Shown: positions 42,255 through 50,559 of the stretch, one piece after another
Position numbering within the stretch: the first letter of the stretch is position 1
Layout: each line of letters starts with the position of its first letter
Assembly: GCF_041929345.1 (NCBI RefSeq)
Contig: NZ_JBHFNQ010000220.1
Coordinates: 17,033 to 81,032 of the forward strand
Length of the DNA: 64,000 bases
Reading direction: 5' to 3'
Origin: Floridanema aerugineum
Lineage (GTDB): Bacteria; Cyanobacteriota; Cyanobacteriia; Cyanobacteriales; Aerosakkonemataceae
Program-made: the position numbers and the translations under genes
Notes under the pieces: generated by a model
Databases searched by the model: none
What the model was told of the DNA's origin: nothing
Seen by the model: the letters and a program-made list of their open reading frames with translations, nothing else

Positions 42255-43892
42255 ATGGCTAAGCGCATTATCTACAACGAAAACGCTCGTCGTGCCCTTG
42301 AAAAGGGAATGGATATTCTAGCAGAAGCAGTTGCGGTAACATTAGGCCCCAAAGGTCGCAACGTAGTGTTAGAAAAGAAATTTGGCGCACCCCAAATTGT
42401 TAACGACGGTGTAACCATTGCTAAAGAAATTGAACTGGAAGATCATGTTGAAAACACTGGCGTTGCTTTGATTCGTCAAGCAGCTTCCAAGACTAATGAT
42501 GCTGCTGGCGACGGTACCACCACTGCAACAGTTTTAGCTCATGCAATGGTAAAAGAAGGGCTGCGGAACGTTGCTGCTGGTGCAAATGCGATCGCCCTAA
42601 AACGCGGTATCGACAAAGCTACCAACTTCTTGGTAGGTAAAATTAAAGAACACGCTCGTCAAGTAGAAGAAACCAAAGCTATTGCTCAAGTTGGTACCAT
42701 CTCTGCTGGTAACGATGAAGAAGTCGGCAACATGATCGCCGAAGCAATGGATAAAGTTGGTAAAGAAGGCGTGATTTCCCTAGAAGAAGGTAAGTCCATG
42801 ACTACCGAGTTGGAAATCACCGAAGGGATGCGCTTCGACAAAGGTTACATCTCTCCTTACTTTGTAACTGACGCAGAACGGATGGAAGCAGTTTTAGATG
42901 AACCTTTCATTCTGTTAACTGACAAAAAGATTGCTTTGGTACAAGACTTAGTACCAGTTTTAGAACAAGTTGCTCGTTCTGGTAAGCCATTAGTTATTAT
43001 CGCTGAAGATATTGAAAAAGAAGCTTTGGCGACCTTGGTAGTTAACCGCCTGCGTGGTGTGTTGAACGTAGCTGCGGTGAAGGCTCCTGGATTTGGCGAT
43101 CGGCGCAAAGCTATGCTAGAAGATATTGCAGTCTTAACTGGTGGTCAAGTAATCACCGAAGATGCAGGTCTGAAGCTGGAAAGCACCAAGATCGATATGC
43201 TGGGTAGAGCGCGTCGCATGACTATTACCAAAGATAATAGTACGATCGTCGCTGAAGGAAACGAAAAAGCAGTTAAAACTCGCTGCGATCAAATCCGTCG
43301 TCAAATGGAAGAAACTGAATCTTCTTATGACAAGGAAAAACTGCAAGAACGTTTGGCTAAACTAGCTGGTGGTGTTGCAGTAGTGAAAGTAGGTGCAGCT
43401 ACCGAAACCGAAATGAAAGACCGCAAGCTGCGCTTAGAAGACGCGATTAACGCGACTAAAGCTGCTGTAGAAGAAGGGATTGTTCCCGGTGGTGGTACAA
43501 CCTTAGCTCACTTGGCTCCTCAAGTTGAATCTTGGGCTAACAGCAACCTGACTGGTGAAGAGTTGACTGGCGCTTTAATTGTAGCTCGTGCTTTGACCGC
43601 TCCGCTGAAGAGAATTGCTGAAAATGCTGGTCAAAACGGCGCGGTAATCGCTGAAAGAGTGAAGGAAAAAGACTTCAACGTTGGTTTCGATGCAGCTAAG
43701 AACGACTTCGTTGATATGTTTGAAGCTGGTATCGTTGACCCCGCTAAAGTAACTCGTTCTGCTCTGCAAAACGCTGCTTCTATTGCTGGTATGGTGTTAA
43801 CCACCGAATGTATCGTGGTTGACAAGCCTGAGCCCAAGGATAATGCTCCTGCTGGTGCTGGCGCTGGCATGGGTGGCGACTTCGATTACTAA
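42255..43892 (+). CDS. groEL: chaperonin GroEL (groEL1 type)
   Basis: The 545-residue ATP-dependent folding chaperonin has AVTLGPKGRNVVLEKKFGAP, the ATP-binding VNDGVTIAKEI and DAAGDGTTTATVLA, and a Gly-Met tail (GAGAGMGGDFDY). The genomic pairing with groES marks it as the groEL1 copy; cyanobacteria usually have a second, unlinked groEL2. A hairpin with a T-run follows at 43932. Confidence 0.97.
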   Translation: MAKRIIYNENARRALEKGMDILAEAVAVTLGPKGRNVVLEKKFGAPQIVNDGVTIAKEIELEDHVENTGVALIRQAASKTNDAAGDGTTTATVLAHAMVKEGLRNVAAGANAIALKRGIDKATNFLVGKIKEHARQVEETKAIAQVGTISAGNDEEVGNMIAEAMDKVGKEGVISLEEGKSMTTELEITEGMRFDKGYISPYFVTDAERMEAVLDEPFILLTDKKIALVQDLVPVLEQVARSGKPLVIIAEDIEKEALATLVVNRLRGVLNVAAVKAPGFGDRRKAMLEDIAVLTGGQVITEDAGLKLESTKIDMLGRARRMTITKDNSTIVAEGNEKAVKTRCDQIRRQMEETESSYDKEKLQERLAKLAGGVAVVKVGAATETEMKDRKLRLEDAINATKAAVEEGIVPGGGTTLAHLAPQVESWANSNLTGEELTGALIVARALTAPLKRIAENAGQNGAVIAERVKEKDFNVGFDAAKNDFVDMFEAGIVDPAKVTRSALQNAASIAGMVLTTECIVVDKPEPKDNAPAGAGAGMGGDFDY

Positions 43893-43931
43893 TCATATCT
43901 TGTGGGGTGGGCATCTTGCCCGCCCTTTGGG

Positions 43932-43974
43932 AAAAACAGCTGCTTCCTTGGTGGAGGTGGCTGTTTTTTTATTT
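43932..43974 (+). terminator. rho-independent terminator of groESL
   Basis: AAAAACAGCTGCTTCC, a five-base loop, GGAGGTGGCTG and TTTTTTTATTT form a stem with a few mismatches and a T-run, 40 bases after the groEL stop. It directly follows a copy of the CTTGTGGGG...GCCC core seen at 29960. Confidence 0.75.
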
Positions 43975-44254
43975 GAACCGCAAAGGACGCAAAGAGCGCG
44001 AAGAGAAGAGGAGGAAGAGATTTTTTTGAACCACAGAGACACAGAGGACACAGAGGAAGAGAGGGAGAAGAAGGAAGTTATGATTGACTTAGACAAAAGT
44101 TAGCTTAAAAACAGGCTCAATCCCAGTCTTCAAGTGAATTTGAGGTCAATTTGTATTTTTTCTGGCTACGACTGGGTTTGAGCCTCATATACCCCCTTCA
44201 AGCTAAAACCCTTTCCCAGAAAGGAATACAGGTCAATTTCAGCCCAAAATTTGT
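43975..44254. other. repeat-filled gap between groEL and the next gene
   Basis: Nothing coding is visible. The stretch holds two purine-rich repeats (GCAAAGGACGCAAAGAGCGC; CCACAGAGACACAGAGGACA) of a kind common between cyanobacterial genes, and an inverted repeat GGCTCAATCCCAGTC (44113-44127) / GACTGGGTTTGAGCC (44170-44184), which may end the convergent gene. Confidence 0.6.
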
Positions 44255-45490
44255 TTAAGTCCCGTGAAGACCAGGTGGGTAAGTCTTTGTATGCCAGATA
44301 CCCTTAAGAGTCCCGTCTTCTTTCTTGTAGATTACTAAGTTACCATCACTTTGAAAGATTAAAACATTAAATGTCGAATCAACATGGAGAGGTGAATCGA
44401 TAAAAGTTTCCACACCGTCATGACGTATAAATTTTGTCCTCTCTGCTACACGATCAGCCCTGGTTATGGCATCATCAGATGTAGCTTGAGCCGCATTCGC
44501 AGCAGTTTGTGCTACAGAAGCTATAGAATAAGCAGTATCAGCGGTCTGTTGAGCCTTTTGAACTGCTGCATTTATACTATCAATCTGTGCTGATTTAGCC
44601 AAAAATTCAAGCCTTGCCTCTTCAAGTCTTCTAACTGTTTCTTGTGCTGCTTCTAAAGGTGTCATTGCCATTGGAAACTGACTCCATAAATCAATAAGTT
44701 GACCATACTTAATCCAATCTTGGATTAATTTCTTTTTTAAATCGGGCGCTCCTCTTGATACACAAGCTATTTTCCAAGCATTCAATTGGAGTCCACCATA
44801 AGAATCTGTTAAACGAGCTATTGTCGTGTTTTCATTCAATCCCTTTAATACCTGACATTCTCGAAAACGATATATTTCTATAGCAGTCAAGCTTGTACCT
44901 AATTTATTACCTAAATTAAGCTTTTGCCTACACTCATCAAATGGATTTGGAAAAAGCAAAATTGGATCGAGAAGACTTTTTATATCATTCCTTACATCTT
45001 CGATTGTTCCTGTAAATATTTCATCTATTTTATCAAGTAAGCGTTCCACATTAATAAAAAAATTATTTTGGAGATTATTTAGTTTATCTAAAATTGGGTC
45101 TATGAGATTTTTTCTGATTGCTTCTGGAGTAAATGAACTTGCCAACTTAATCAACTTATCTACTATGTTCTCAATTTGGTTTCTTAAATCAGAAAGGCTA
45201 TTATAAGTTTGTATGATTAGTTCTCTAGCTGCTGTTTCCGAGCGTAAAATGAGTTTATCGGTTACATAAGCAAATTGATTAATATAGGTTTCTAAGTTAT
45301 CCAATATAATCTTTAATTCTGCATTTAATTGAAGCCGTAAAGCACTATTTATACTGAAACCAGGAACATTAAAAATCCCACCTATTAAGGTATTAATCTT
45401 GCCCAACTCATAATCAATGCCTTCGATGGCATAGTTTATAGATTTATCTAGAAAATTACCGAAATTTCTTAGTTTTTTAAGCGATAACAT
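44255..45490 (-). CDS. unknown helical protein with C-terminal bulb-lectin-like motif
   Basis: The first 340 of 411 residues are helical and coiled-coil-like, with no signal peptide; Ala-rich segments (AVQKAQQTADTAYSIASVAQ) lie near 310-345. The last 60 residues read like half of a bulb-type (D-mannose-binding) lectin: FQSDGNLVIYKKEDG contains the QxDxNxVxY sugar-binding motif, followed by a WHTKT strand. A single motif is unusual, as true bulb lectins carry three. The gene is divergent from the DUF697 GTPase, with a 196-base gap between them, so the two could share a regulatory region. Confidence 0.8.
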   Translation of the reverse strand: MLSLKKLRNFGNFLDKSINYAIEGIDYELGKINTLIGGIFNVPGFSINSALRLQLNAELKIILDNLETYINQFAYVTDKLILRSETAARELIIQTYNSLSDLRNQIENIVDKLIKLASSFTPEAIRKNLIDPILDKLNNLQNNFFINVERLLDKIDEIFTGTIEDVRNDIKSLLDPILLFPNPFDECRQKLNLGNKLGTSLTAIEIYRFRECQVLKGLNENTTIARLTDSYGGLQLNAWKIACVSRGAPDLKKKLIQDWIKYGQLIDLWSQFPMAMTPLEAAQETVRRLEEARLEFLAKSAQIDSINAAVQKAQQTADTAYSIASVAQTAANAAQATSDDAITRADRVAERTKFIRHDGVETFIDSPLHVDSTFNVLIFQSDGNLVIYKKEDGTLKGIWHTKTYPPGLHGT

Positions 45491-45686
45491 ATTGTGAGCT
45501 ATTTCTCTATTCCCTATAGATATTCGTGAAGATGTTATTTCCGTCCGGTAAGAAGTTCGTCTAATTGCAAGGAAAATGTTGATTAGATTTACTTATGTTT
45601 AAAATAAATTTTTATTATGTATAAAAATGTCCTGAACGTCAACTAAATTAACGGATTTATGATTAACTGCTTTCAAGATATCACTC

Positions 45687-46805
45687 ATGGAAAAGAATTC
45701 GGACGATTTTGCTAGTGTCATTCAGAAAGCTATGGATAAAGCACTTAAAGAACGCGGCAATGTCAACATTTTAATTGCTGGAAAAACAGGAGTCGGAAAG
45801 AGTACTCTGATCAATGCAGTTTTTCAACAAAAGCTTGCAACTACGGGACAGGGTAGACCTGTTACTCCAAATGTTAGAGAAATTTCTAAAGAAGGAGTCC
45901 CAGTTAGAATATTTGACACTAGGGGTTTGGAAGTTGCGAACTTTAAAGAAACTATTCAAGCTGTTGAAAAATTAATAAAAGATAGAAACAGCAACACTGA
46001 TCCAAATAAGCATATTCATGTAGCTTGGATTTGTATACTAGAGGGGTCAAGTAGAGTAGAAGAAGCAGAGTCGCAACTAGCAGAAATGCTTGCTAAATAC
46101 GTACCTACCATTGCTGTAATAACTCAAGCAATGTCTAACAAGGGCTTTAAGAATACTGTGCAAGAATTGCTTCCAAAAGTACGTAATGTAGTTCGTGTGC
46201 GTGCGGAGGAATTTATTTTTGAAGAAGAGGGCTATAAACTGCCCATTATGGGACTGAAAGAGCTAGTTGATTTAACTATGGAAGTCGTACCCGAAGGTCA
46301 GAAGAACGCATTTGTAGCTGCTCAACGCATCAGTTTGGATTTTAAAACAAAAAATGCACACACTATTGTGGCAGCAGCAGCGGTAACAGCTGGTGGAATT
46401 GGAGCAACTCCTGTACCTTTTACTGACGCTATTGCTATCGTACCAATTCAAGTTGGAATGTTAGCTGGTATAACTGTTGCCTGGGGACTACCTTCCGATA
46501 TTACATTTTTATCAACACTTATAAGTGGCGCAATTACAGGTGCAGGAGCAACAATTGCAGGACAAATGGCGGCAAGAGCAGGAATTCAGTTATTAGGCGA
46601 CCTTTTGAAGCTTATACCCGGACCTGGTAGCATAGTTGGAGGTGTAGTAAATGGTGCAACTGCTGCTGTACTTACTACAGCATTTGGTGAGGCTTATATC
46701 GCAACTCTGTATTTACTTACAAAAGATAATCCAGACAAAGAACCAACTGCTGAAGAAATTAGAAATCAATTTTTGAAGCAATTAAAGAAGGGAAATAATA
46801 AGTAA
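45687..46805 (+). CDS. GTPase with DUF697-like membrane domain
   Basis: The 372-residue protein has G1 ILIAGKTGVGKST (about residues 28-40), a G2-type Thr in GRPVTPNVRE, and G3 RIFDTRGLE. The expected G4 NKxD is replaced by AVITQAMSNKG, so base specificity or activity may differ. The C-terminal 150 residues are Ala/Gly-rich and hydrophobic, as in DUF697 (YcjF) proteins, including GATPVPFTDAIAIVPIQVGM. It is a distant relative of the GTPase at 3090 but lacks the N-terminal anchor. A terminator follows at 46841. Confidence 0.88.
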   Translation: MEKNSDDFASVIQKAMDKALKERGNVNILIAGKTGVGKSTLINAVFQQKLATTGQGRPVTPNVREISKEGVPVRIFDTRGLEVANFKETIQAVEKLIKDRNSNTDPNKHIHVAWICILEGSSRVEEAESQLAEMLAKYVPTIAVITQAMSNKGFKNTVQELLPKVRNVVRVRAEEFIFEEEGYKLPIMGLKELVDLTMEVVPEGQKNAFVAAQRISLDFKTKNAHTIVAAAAVTAGGIGATPVPFTDAIAIVPIQVGMLAGITVAWGLPSDITFLSTLISGAITGAGATIAGQMAARAGIQLLGDLLKLIPGPGSIVGGVVNGATAAVLTTAFGEAYIATLYLLTKDNPDKEPTAEEIRNQFLKQLKKGNNK

Positions 46806-46840
46806 GCGCAGAACAAAGTTAAATCATAATTTAAGTTCAC

Positions 46841-46875
46841 AAACAAACCTTATTTTTGTATTTGAGGTTTGTTTT
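46841..46875 (+). terminator. rho-independent terminator after the DUF697 GTPase
   Basis: AAACAAACCT, a 14-base loop, AGGTTTGTTTT: a 10-base perfect stem with a T-rich end, 36 bases after the stop codon. Confidence 0.75.
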
Positions 46876-46920
46876 ATTATAATGTTTTATACTATTCAGG
46901 TGATTAGTGGAGTTTTAACG

Positions 46921-47130
46921 ATGAAGAAGCCTGACTTTAATAATATGACTCGTCAAGAGTTGAGAGCTTATATTTTAAGTCATCGAGAAGATGATGATGC
47001 GATCGAAGTTTTAATTAAACGCAGAAATCCCAATAGTCCGAAATATCCCTTTCCCCAAACTGATGAAGATTTCCGAGAAATGGAACAGATACTTAAGAGA
47101 AAATTGGGAAACACTGGAGAAGCAAACTGA
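46921..47130 (+). CDS. DUF6887-like small protein, orphan copy
   Basis: From the ATG at 46921 (GGAG 8 bases upstream) the frame gives 69 residues: MKKPDFNNMTRQELRAYILS then HREDDDAIEVLIKRRNPNSPKYPFPQ and a charged helix. The first 25 residues match the genes at 26835 and 27367. The frame upstream to 46882 is not needed. No DUF6888 partner precedes it, only a terminator. Confidence 0.8.
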   Translation: MKKPDFNNMTRQELRAYILSHREDDDAIEVLIKRRNPNSPKYPFPQTDEDFREMEQILKRKLGNTGEAN

Positions 47131-47183
47131 GTATTAAATGCGATCGCTATGATTAAAATTAAGAACGAGAGCGATCGAATATC

Positions 47184-47399
47184 TTAATCTGACTCATAAA
47201 TTTTTTCTCTCTTAATATATTCATCTTTGATTTCTAGGTTAAAGGTAGGAAAAGGATATTTTTTTTGAGTAACAACAGAAAGAGATACTTCTACCTCATC
47301 TCCATCTTGGATATTTTCTGGTAAGGGTTGTGTCAGAATAATGCTTTGTCCTTTGATGTAACCTTTCATATTATTGATAGCTCTAAATGTCTCTATCAT
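47184..47399 (-). CDS. small antitoxin-like protein
   Basis: The core MKGYIKGQSIILTQPLPENI, then QDGDEVEVSLSV, resembles the short beta-rich proteins (KGxxIxLxxPLPxxxxGxxVEV) that often precede PIN or other toxin genes in cyanobacteria. The start could be at 47399 (MIETF) or 47369 (MKGY); neither has a clear ribosome site. No toxin gene follows on this strand. Confidence 0.6.
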   Translation of the reverse strand: MIETFRAINNMKGYIKGQSIILTQPLPENIQDGDEVEVSLSVVTQKKYPFPTFNLEIKDEYIKREKIYESD

Positions 47400-47443
47400 T
47401 GCGTGAAGATAATGCGATCGAAGCTTGAATTTCAGCAATTTAC

Positions 47444-47629
47444 TTACTTCAATTTTTGCTTTGCTTTCTCTATTCGCCGTAACTTTTGTTCGCGAATCTG
47501 TTTTTCTAATCCCGCAATAACTTCCTCTAATTGTAAACCAAACTCTTCCAATTCCAAGCGAGTTTGACGCAAAGAATTAAGGAGACGTGCGCGTGTTTCT
47601 GGATCTGGAATTCGCGGTTGATTAGTCAT
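47444..47629 (-). CDS. unknown 61-aa charged coiled-coil protein
   Basis: MTNQPRIPDPETRARLLNSL is followed by an all-helical, charged sequence (leucine-spaced LEEFGLQLEEVIAGLEKQI). The ATG at 47629 overlaps the stop of the gene at 47626-47970 by four bases (ATGA), so the two are translationally coupled. No family recognised. Confidence 0.6.
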   Translation of the reverse strand: MTNQPRIPDPETRARLLNSLRQTRLELEEFGLQLEEVIAGLEKQIREQKLRRIEKAKQKLK

Positions 47630-47970
47630 GGCAGGTTCCATTCAAGTTTCACCTCTTGGATACTACGCTCCCAAGCAGGAATCCTCTGTTGGGTTTGGGT
47701 AATTCCCTGCGCTAGTAACTCTAATATATCAGCAGAGGCATTGGGTTGGGCTTCTCCAATCCGAAGTTGTAGCGCCGAGAGTTGAGAAAACCGGGATGTT
47801 GCTTGTTCTGCTACACTTTTCATCTCATCTAAGAATGGGAGAGTTTCATCTGTTTCTCCAAAAGTTTCAAAGAGAATAAATTCTGTTGCTGTAGCTTCAT
47901 CAAGAATATCTATTAATTGTCGTTTCAGGTTTAATACTATTTCCGTTATTTCGCTAGGTAACTTTGCCAT
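47626..47970 (-). CDS. unknown 114-aa helical protein
   Basis: A soluble, helical and acidic protein of unknown family, first gene of a coupled pair with the 61-aa protein. The two might form a helical complex, and their size and coupling are toxin-antitoxin-like, but no toxin fold can be read. Confidence 0.6.
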   Translation of the reverse strand: MAKLPSEITEIVLNLKRQLIDILDEATATEFILFETFGETDETLPFLDEMKSVAEQATSRFSQLSALQLRIGEAQPNASADILELLAQGITQTQQRIPAWERSIQEVKLEWNLP

Positions 47971-48069
47971 AATTAAATTGTTAAAGTTTATTAGCCATTT
48001 TCCTTTGCACTACATCACAACTAATTGTCTAATATGGTAACTTTAGCATATCAAGGAGTGTTGCAAGCT

Positions 48070-48276
48070 ATGAAATTTAGTGATGTAGTCAAGGCAATCA
48101 AAGAACTTTCTATTGAAGAGAAGGAGGAAATCCAAATGCTGTTACAGCAGTATCTTTGCGAAGAACGCCGGGAAGAGATATATAACAACTTCAAAGCAGC
48201 ACAACAAGAAGAACAAAATGGTGAATTAAAGTTTTCTCCCAGTATCAATGAACTGAGAAAACTGATCGAGGAGTAA
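48070..48276 (+). CDS. small antitoxin-like protein, 68 aa
   Basis: I chose the ATG at 48070 because AAGGAG lies 11 bases before it; the longer frame starts at a TTG at 48025. The protein MKFSDVVKAIKELSIEEKEE is followed by IQMLLQQYLCEERREEIYNN and a polar tail. This is the pattern of stand-alone antitoxin-like proteins found in front of RelE or PIN toxins. Here a Uma2 gene follows instead, 37 bases downstream. Confidence 0.65.
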   Translation: MKFSDVVKAIKELSIEEKEEIQMLLQQYLCEERREEIYNNFKAAQQEEQNGELKFSPSINELRKLIEE

Positions 48277-48313
48277 TGGTAAAAGTTAGTTTGAGAAACA
48301 AGGTTTTAGCAAT

Positions 48314-48889
48314 ATGGTACTCACACCCCTAAAATTAAACCTCAATTCAGTTCATTTAACTGATGAACAATTCTATCAACTTTGCCAAAATAACCGCGAG
48401 TTGAACTTTGAACGCAATGCAAAAGGAGAATTAATTATTATGCCTCCAGTTGGCGGAGAAAGTGGTAATCGTGAATCAGAACTGAATGCTGATTTGGCAA
48501 TTTGGAATCGGCAAACTCGACTCGGTTACACTTTCAGTTCTTCTACTGTTTTTAAGTTACCAAATGGTGGCGATCGATCTCCTGATGCTGCTTGGATTAG
48601 TCGCGAACGTTGGGAAGCTTTGTCACCAGAACAAAGGCGGAAGTTTCCCCCCATTGCACCAGATTTTGTGATTGAATTAAGGTCAGAAACAGATAATTTG
48701 TCAGCTTTACAAGAGAAGATGTGGGAATATTTAGACGCAGGAGTAAGGTTAGGTTGGTTGATTAATCCCCAACAGCAACAGGTGGAAATTTACCGTTTAG
48801 GAGAAGCGGTAGAAGTGCGAAATTTACCAACTGAATTGTTAGGAGAAGATGTATTACCGGGATTTAGTTTGAGGTTAGATGTTTATTGA
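48314..48889 (+). CDS. Uma2 family (DUF820) endonuclease-like protein
   Basis: The 191-residue protein has LTDEQFYQLCQNNRELNFER, RSPDAAWISRERW with the core Asp, APDFVIELRSETD with the core Glu, and LQEKMWEYLDAGVRLGWLIN with the Lys. It is the fourth Uma2 gene in the window and belongs to the subgroup with the LT-x-x-Q-F-x-x-L start. It may share a transcript with the small gene before it. Confidence 0.93.
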   Translation: MVLTPLKLNLNSVHLTDEQFYQLCQNNRELNFERNAKGELIIMPPVGGESGNRESELNADLAIWNRQTRLGYTFSSSTVFKLPNGGDRSPDAAWISRERWEALSPEQRRKFPPIAPDFVIELRSETDNLSALQEKMWEYLDAGVRLGWLINPQQQQVEIYRLGEAVEVRNLPTELLGEDVLPGFSLRLDVY

Positions 48890-48895
48890 AAATTT

Positions 48896-48968
48896 GTAGG
48901 GGCGAAGCATTCGGGTCAAAATTTATGAGTGAAAATCTAGATTTATTGCCCGAATGCTTCGCCCCTAC
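48896..48968 (+). repeat. 73-bp inverted-repeat element (GGGGCGAAGCATTC family)
   Basis: Arms GTAGGGGCGAAGCATTCGGG and CCCGAATGCTTCGCCCCTAC are perfect complements. It has the same length as the element at 36131. It lies between two converging genes. Confidence 0.92.
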
Positions 48969-48980
48969 TGTTAACTTACC

Positions 48981-49859
48981 TTACTTCACTTTTAAATTTA
49001 GATCGGTTGTCTCTAATATTTTGGCTAACTCTTGTAAAAGAGTCTCCTGTTCTTGTTTGATTTCATTCAGTCTGTGCAAAATTGCATTGAATCTTTCTTT
49101 GGGATCTTCGCTGTCTAGTTTTGGTGATGAAAGTCTATTGTTTATGGTGTTTGCTGTTGATTGATAGGCTTTGGGGAGAAGCGATCGCACCAACAATACC
49201 GGAGACAACAAAACCGACATCCAACTTTTAACAATTAAATTACCTAAAGCTTGAAATAATCCCCAAATTAACACAATCGATATTAGGAAAAGTACGATCG
49301 CAAACAGCGGATGATTGAACAACCAACCTAAAACTACATGGTGATTCATCCAATCAGTAACATAACCGTTAATCCCCTTTTCTATACCTTCAGTTAAAGT
49401 ATGACTTAAACCTTCGGTTTTTTGAATTGTTTCTTCTAAAGATGCTTTTGCTTGTTCTGTAACTTGCTGAATACTATCAACTGCTTGCACGGAAGATTGG
49501 GAAATTGTTTCTTTGGCTTTTTGGGCGGTTTGGGCGATCGATCCCACAGCACTTTTGCTAGTTTCATTTATGCTAGTAACCGCGTGACTTGTAGCTTGAG
49601 TTAATGAATTTTTGGCTTTCTCAGTAGCTTCGGTTACTGTACTAACAGCTTGACTGGTTTCTTGACTAAGACTATTTAAAAGTTTGCTTGTTCCTTGGAT
49701 AAAAAGTTCTTTCGTTTGCTCAGTAGTTTGAGAAAGAGAATCTTTTGTTTGGTTAGTAACTGCTGTTACTGTATCAATTGTATTTCCCACCTTTTGAGCG
49801 AAATAATCTTTGCTATTTTGCAAGTCTTGAGAAAATCTTTCCAAAAGTGCTATTTTCAT
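48981..49859 (-). CDS. membrane protein with long Thr/Ala/Gln/Ser coiled-coil repeats
   Basis: Residues about 20-155 of 292 are 11-residue-like helical repeats rich in Thr, Ala, Gln, Ser and Lys (SQTTEQTKELF, SLTQATSHAVTSIN, SIAQTAQKAKETI), like apolipoprotein or LEA group 3 sequences. A hydrophobic segment (about 185-215) and a C-terminal coiled coil (RLNEIKQEQETLLQELAKIL) follow. The C-terminal half matches the gene at 49898. No family name; membrane-surface binding or stress protection is a guess from composition. Confidence 0.8.
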   Translation of the reverse strand: MKIALLERFSQDLQNSKDYFAQKVGNTIDTVTAVTNQTKDSLSQTTEQTKELFIQGTSKLLNSLSQETSQAVSTVTEATEKAKNSLTQATSHAVTSINETSKSAVGSIAQTAQKAKETISQSSVQAVDSIQQVTEQAKASLEETIQKTEGLSHTLTEGIEKGINGYVTDWMNHHVVLGWLFNHPLFAIVLFLISIVLIWGLFQALGNLIVKSWMSVLLSPVLLVRSLLPKAYQSTANTINNRLSSPKLDSEDPKERFNAILHRLNEIKQEQETLLQELAKILETTDLNLKVK

Positions 49860-49897
49860 ATTTCATACCCTGCCATTTCTCTACAAAAATCTATCTG

Positions 49898-50404
49898 CTA
49901 AACCTGCCTTAAATCTTGGGTAACTTCTACAGTAATTTTTTCTCCTCCCAATAACGATGCTACTTCTTGTAAAAGCTCATTCTGCTCTTTTTGAATCTCT
50001 TCTAATCTAGTCGAAATTTCCGTCAATCTTTGCTGTTTATCTATTTGCACCAGTTGAGAAGTTGCAGGAGGTAAAGCCGGAAGTTCAGTATTTTTTTTAC
50101 CTGTCAATTGTTTAATGGCTAAATTGCTAACTTGCTGTATTGATTTAGTACTAACTCTCCAAGAAAAACGCAATAATTTCATAGGCGCTTGTATTAATTC
50201 TCTGGCAAGTATTGCTACCAGATAACTAAACCCTTTGAATAAATTCCAGAGTAGCGCCAATATAATCAATATTATAATTAATCCCCAAATTGGATGATTA
50301 GTTCCCCACAAAAACAAATCGAGTAGGCGAAGAACTCTGGGGTTGTTATTCAACCATTCAATTACATTATCAGAAGCGATCGCTATTAGCAAAGAGTTAA
50401 ACAT
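49898..50404 (-). CDS. paralogous small membrane coiled-coil protein
   Basis: The 168-residue protein has WLNNNPRVLRLLDLFLWGTNHPIWGLIIILIILALLW, written here in part as one hydrophobic segment, a basic amphipathic region and the C-terminal coiled coil RLEEIQKEQNELLQEVASLL, which mirrors the end of the 292-aa neighbour. It lacks the long Thr/Ala repeats. The two genes are 38 bases apart on the same strand and are probably a duplicated pair. Confidence 0.8.
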   Translation of the reverse strand: MFNSLLIAIASDNVIEWLNNNPRVLRLLDLFLWGTNHPIWGLIIILIILALLWNLFKGFSYLVAILARELIQAPMKLLRFSWRVSTKSIQQVSNLAIKQLTGKKNTELPALPPATSQLVQIDKQQRLTEISTRLEEIQKEQNELLQEVASLLGGEKITVEVTQDLRQV

Positions 50405-50559
50405 GGCAGCACTTAATTACGTTCCCTTACTCATTAAAAACTGAAATGTGCCAACATTTATACCGGATATTTAGGAAAGTTAGCAAAATACGGATCAAAA
50501 ACTCCTTCCAGTGTATCCTCTAAAAAAGGTGATTCACCAAACTTGGCCCTAACTTGAAC

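Noticed and set aside
40183..43892. Direct regulation of groESL by the nearby Rre1-like regulator
   Set aside because: Only proximity supports it; the genes are on opposite strands with a 2Fe-2S gene between them.
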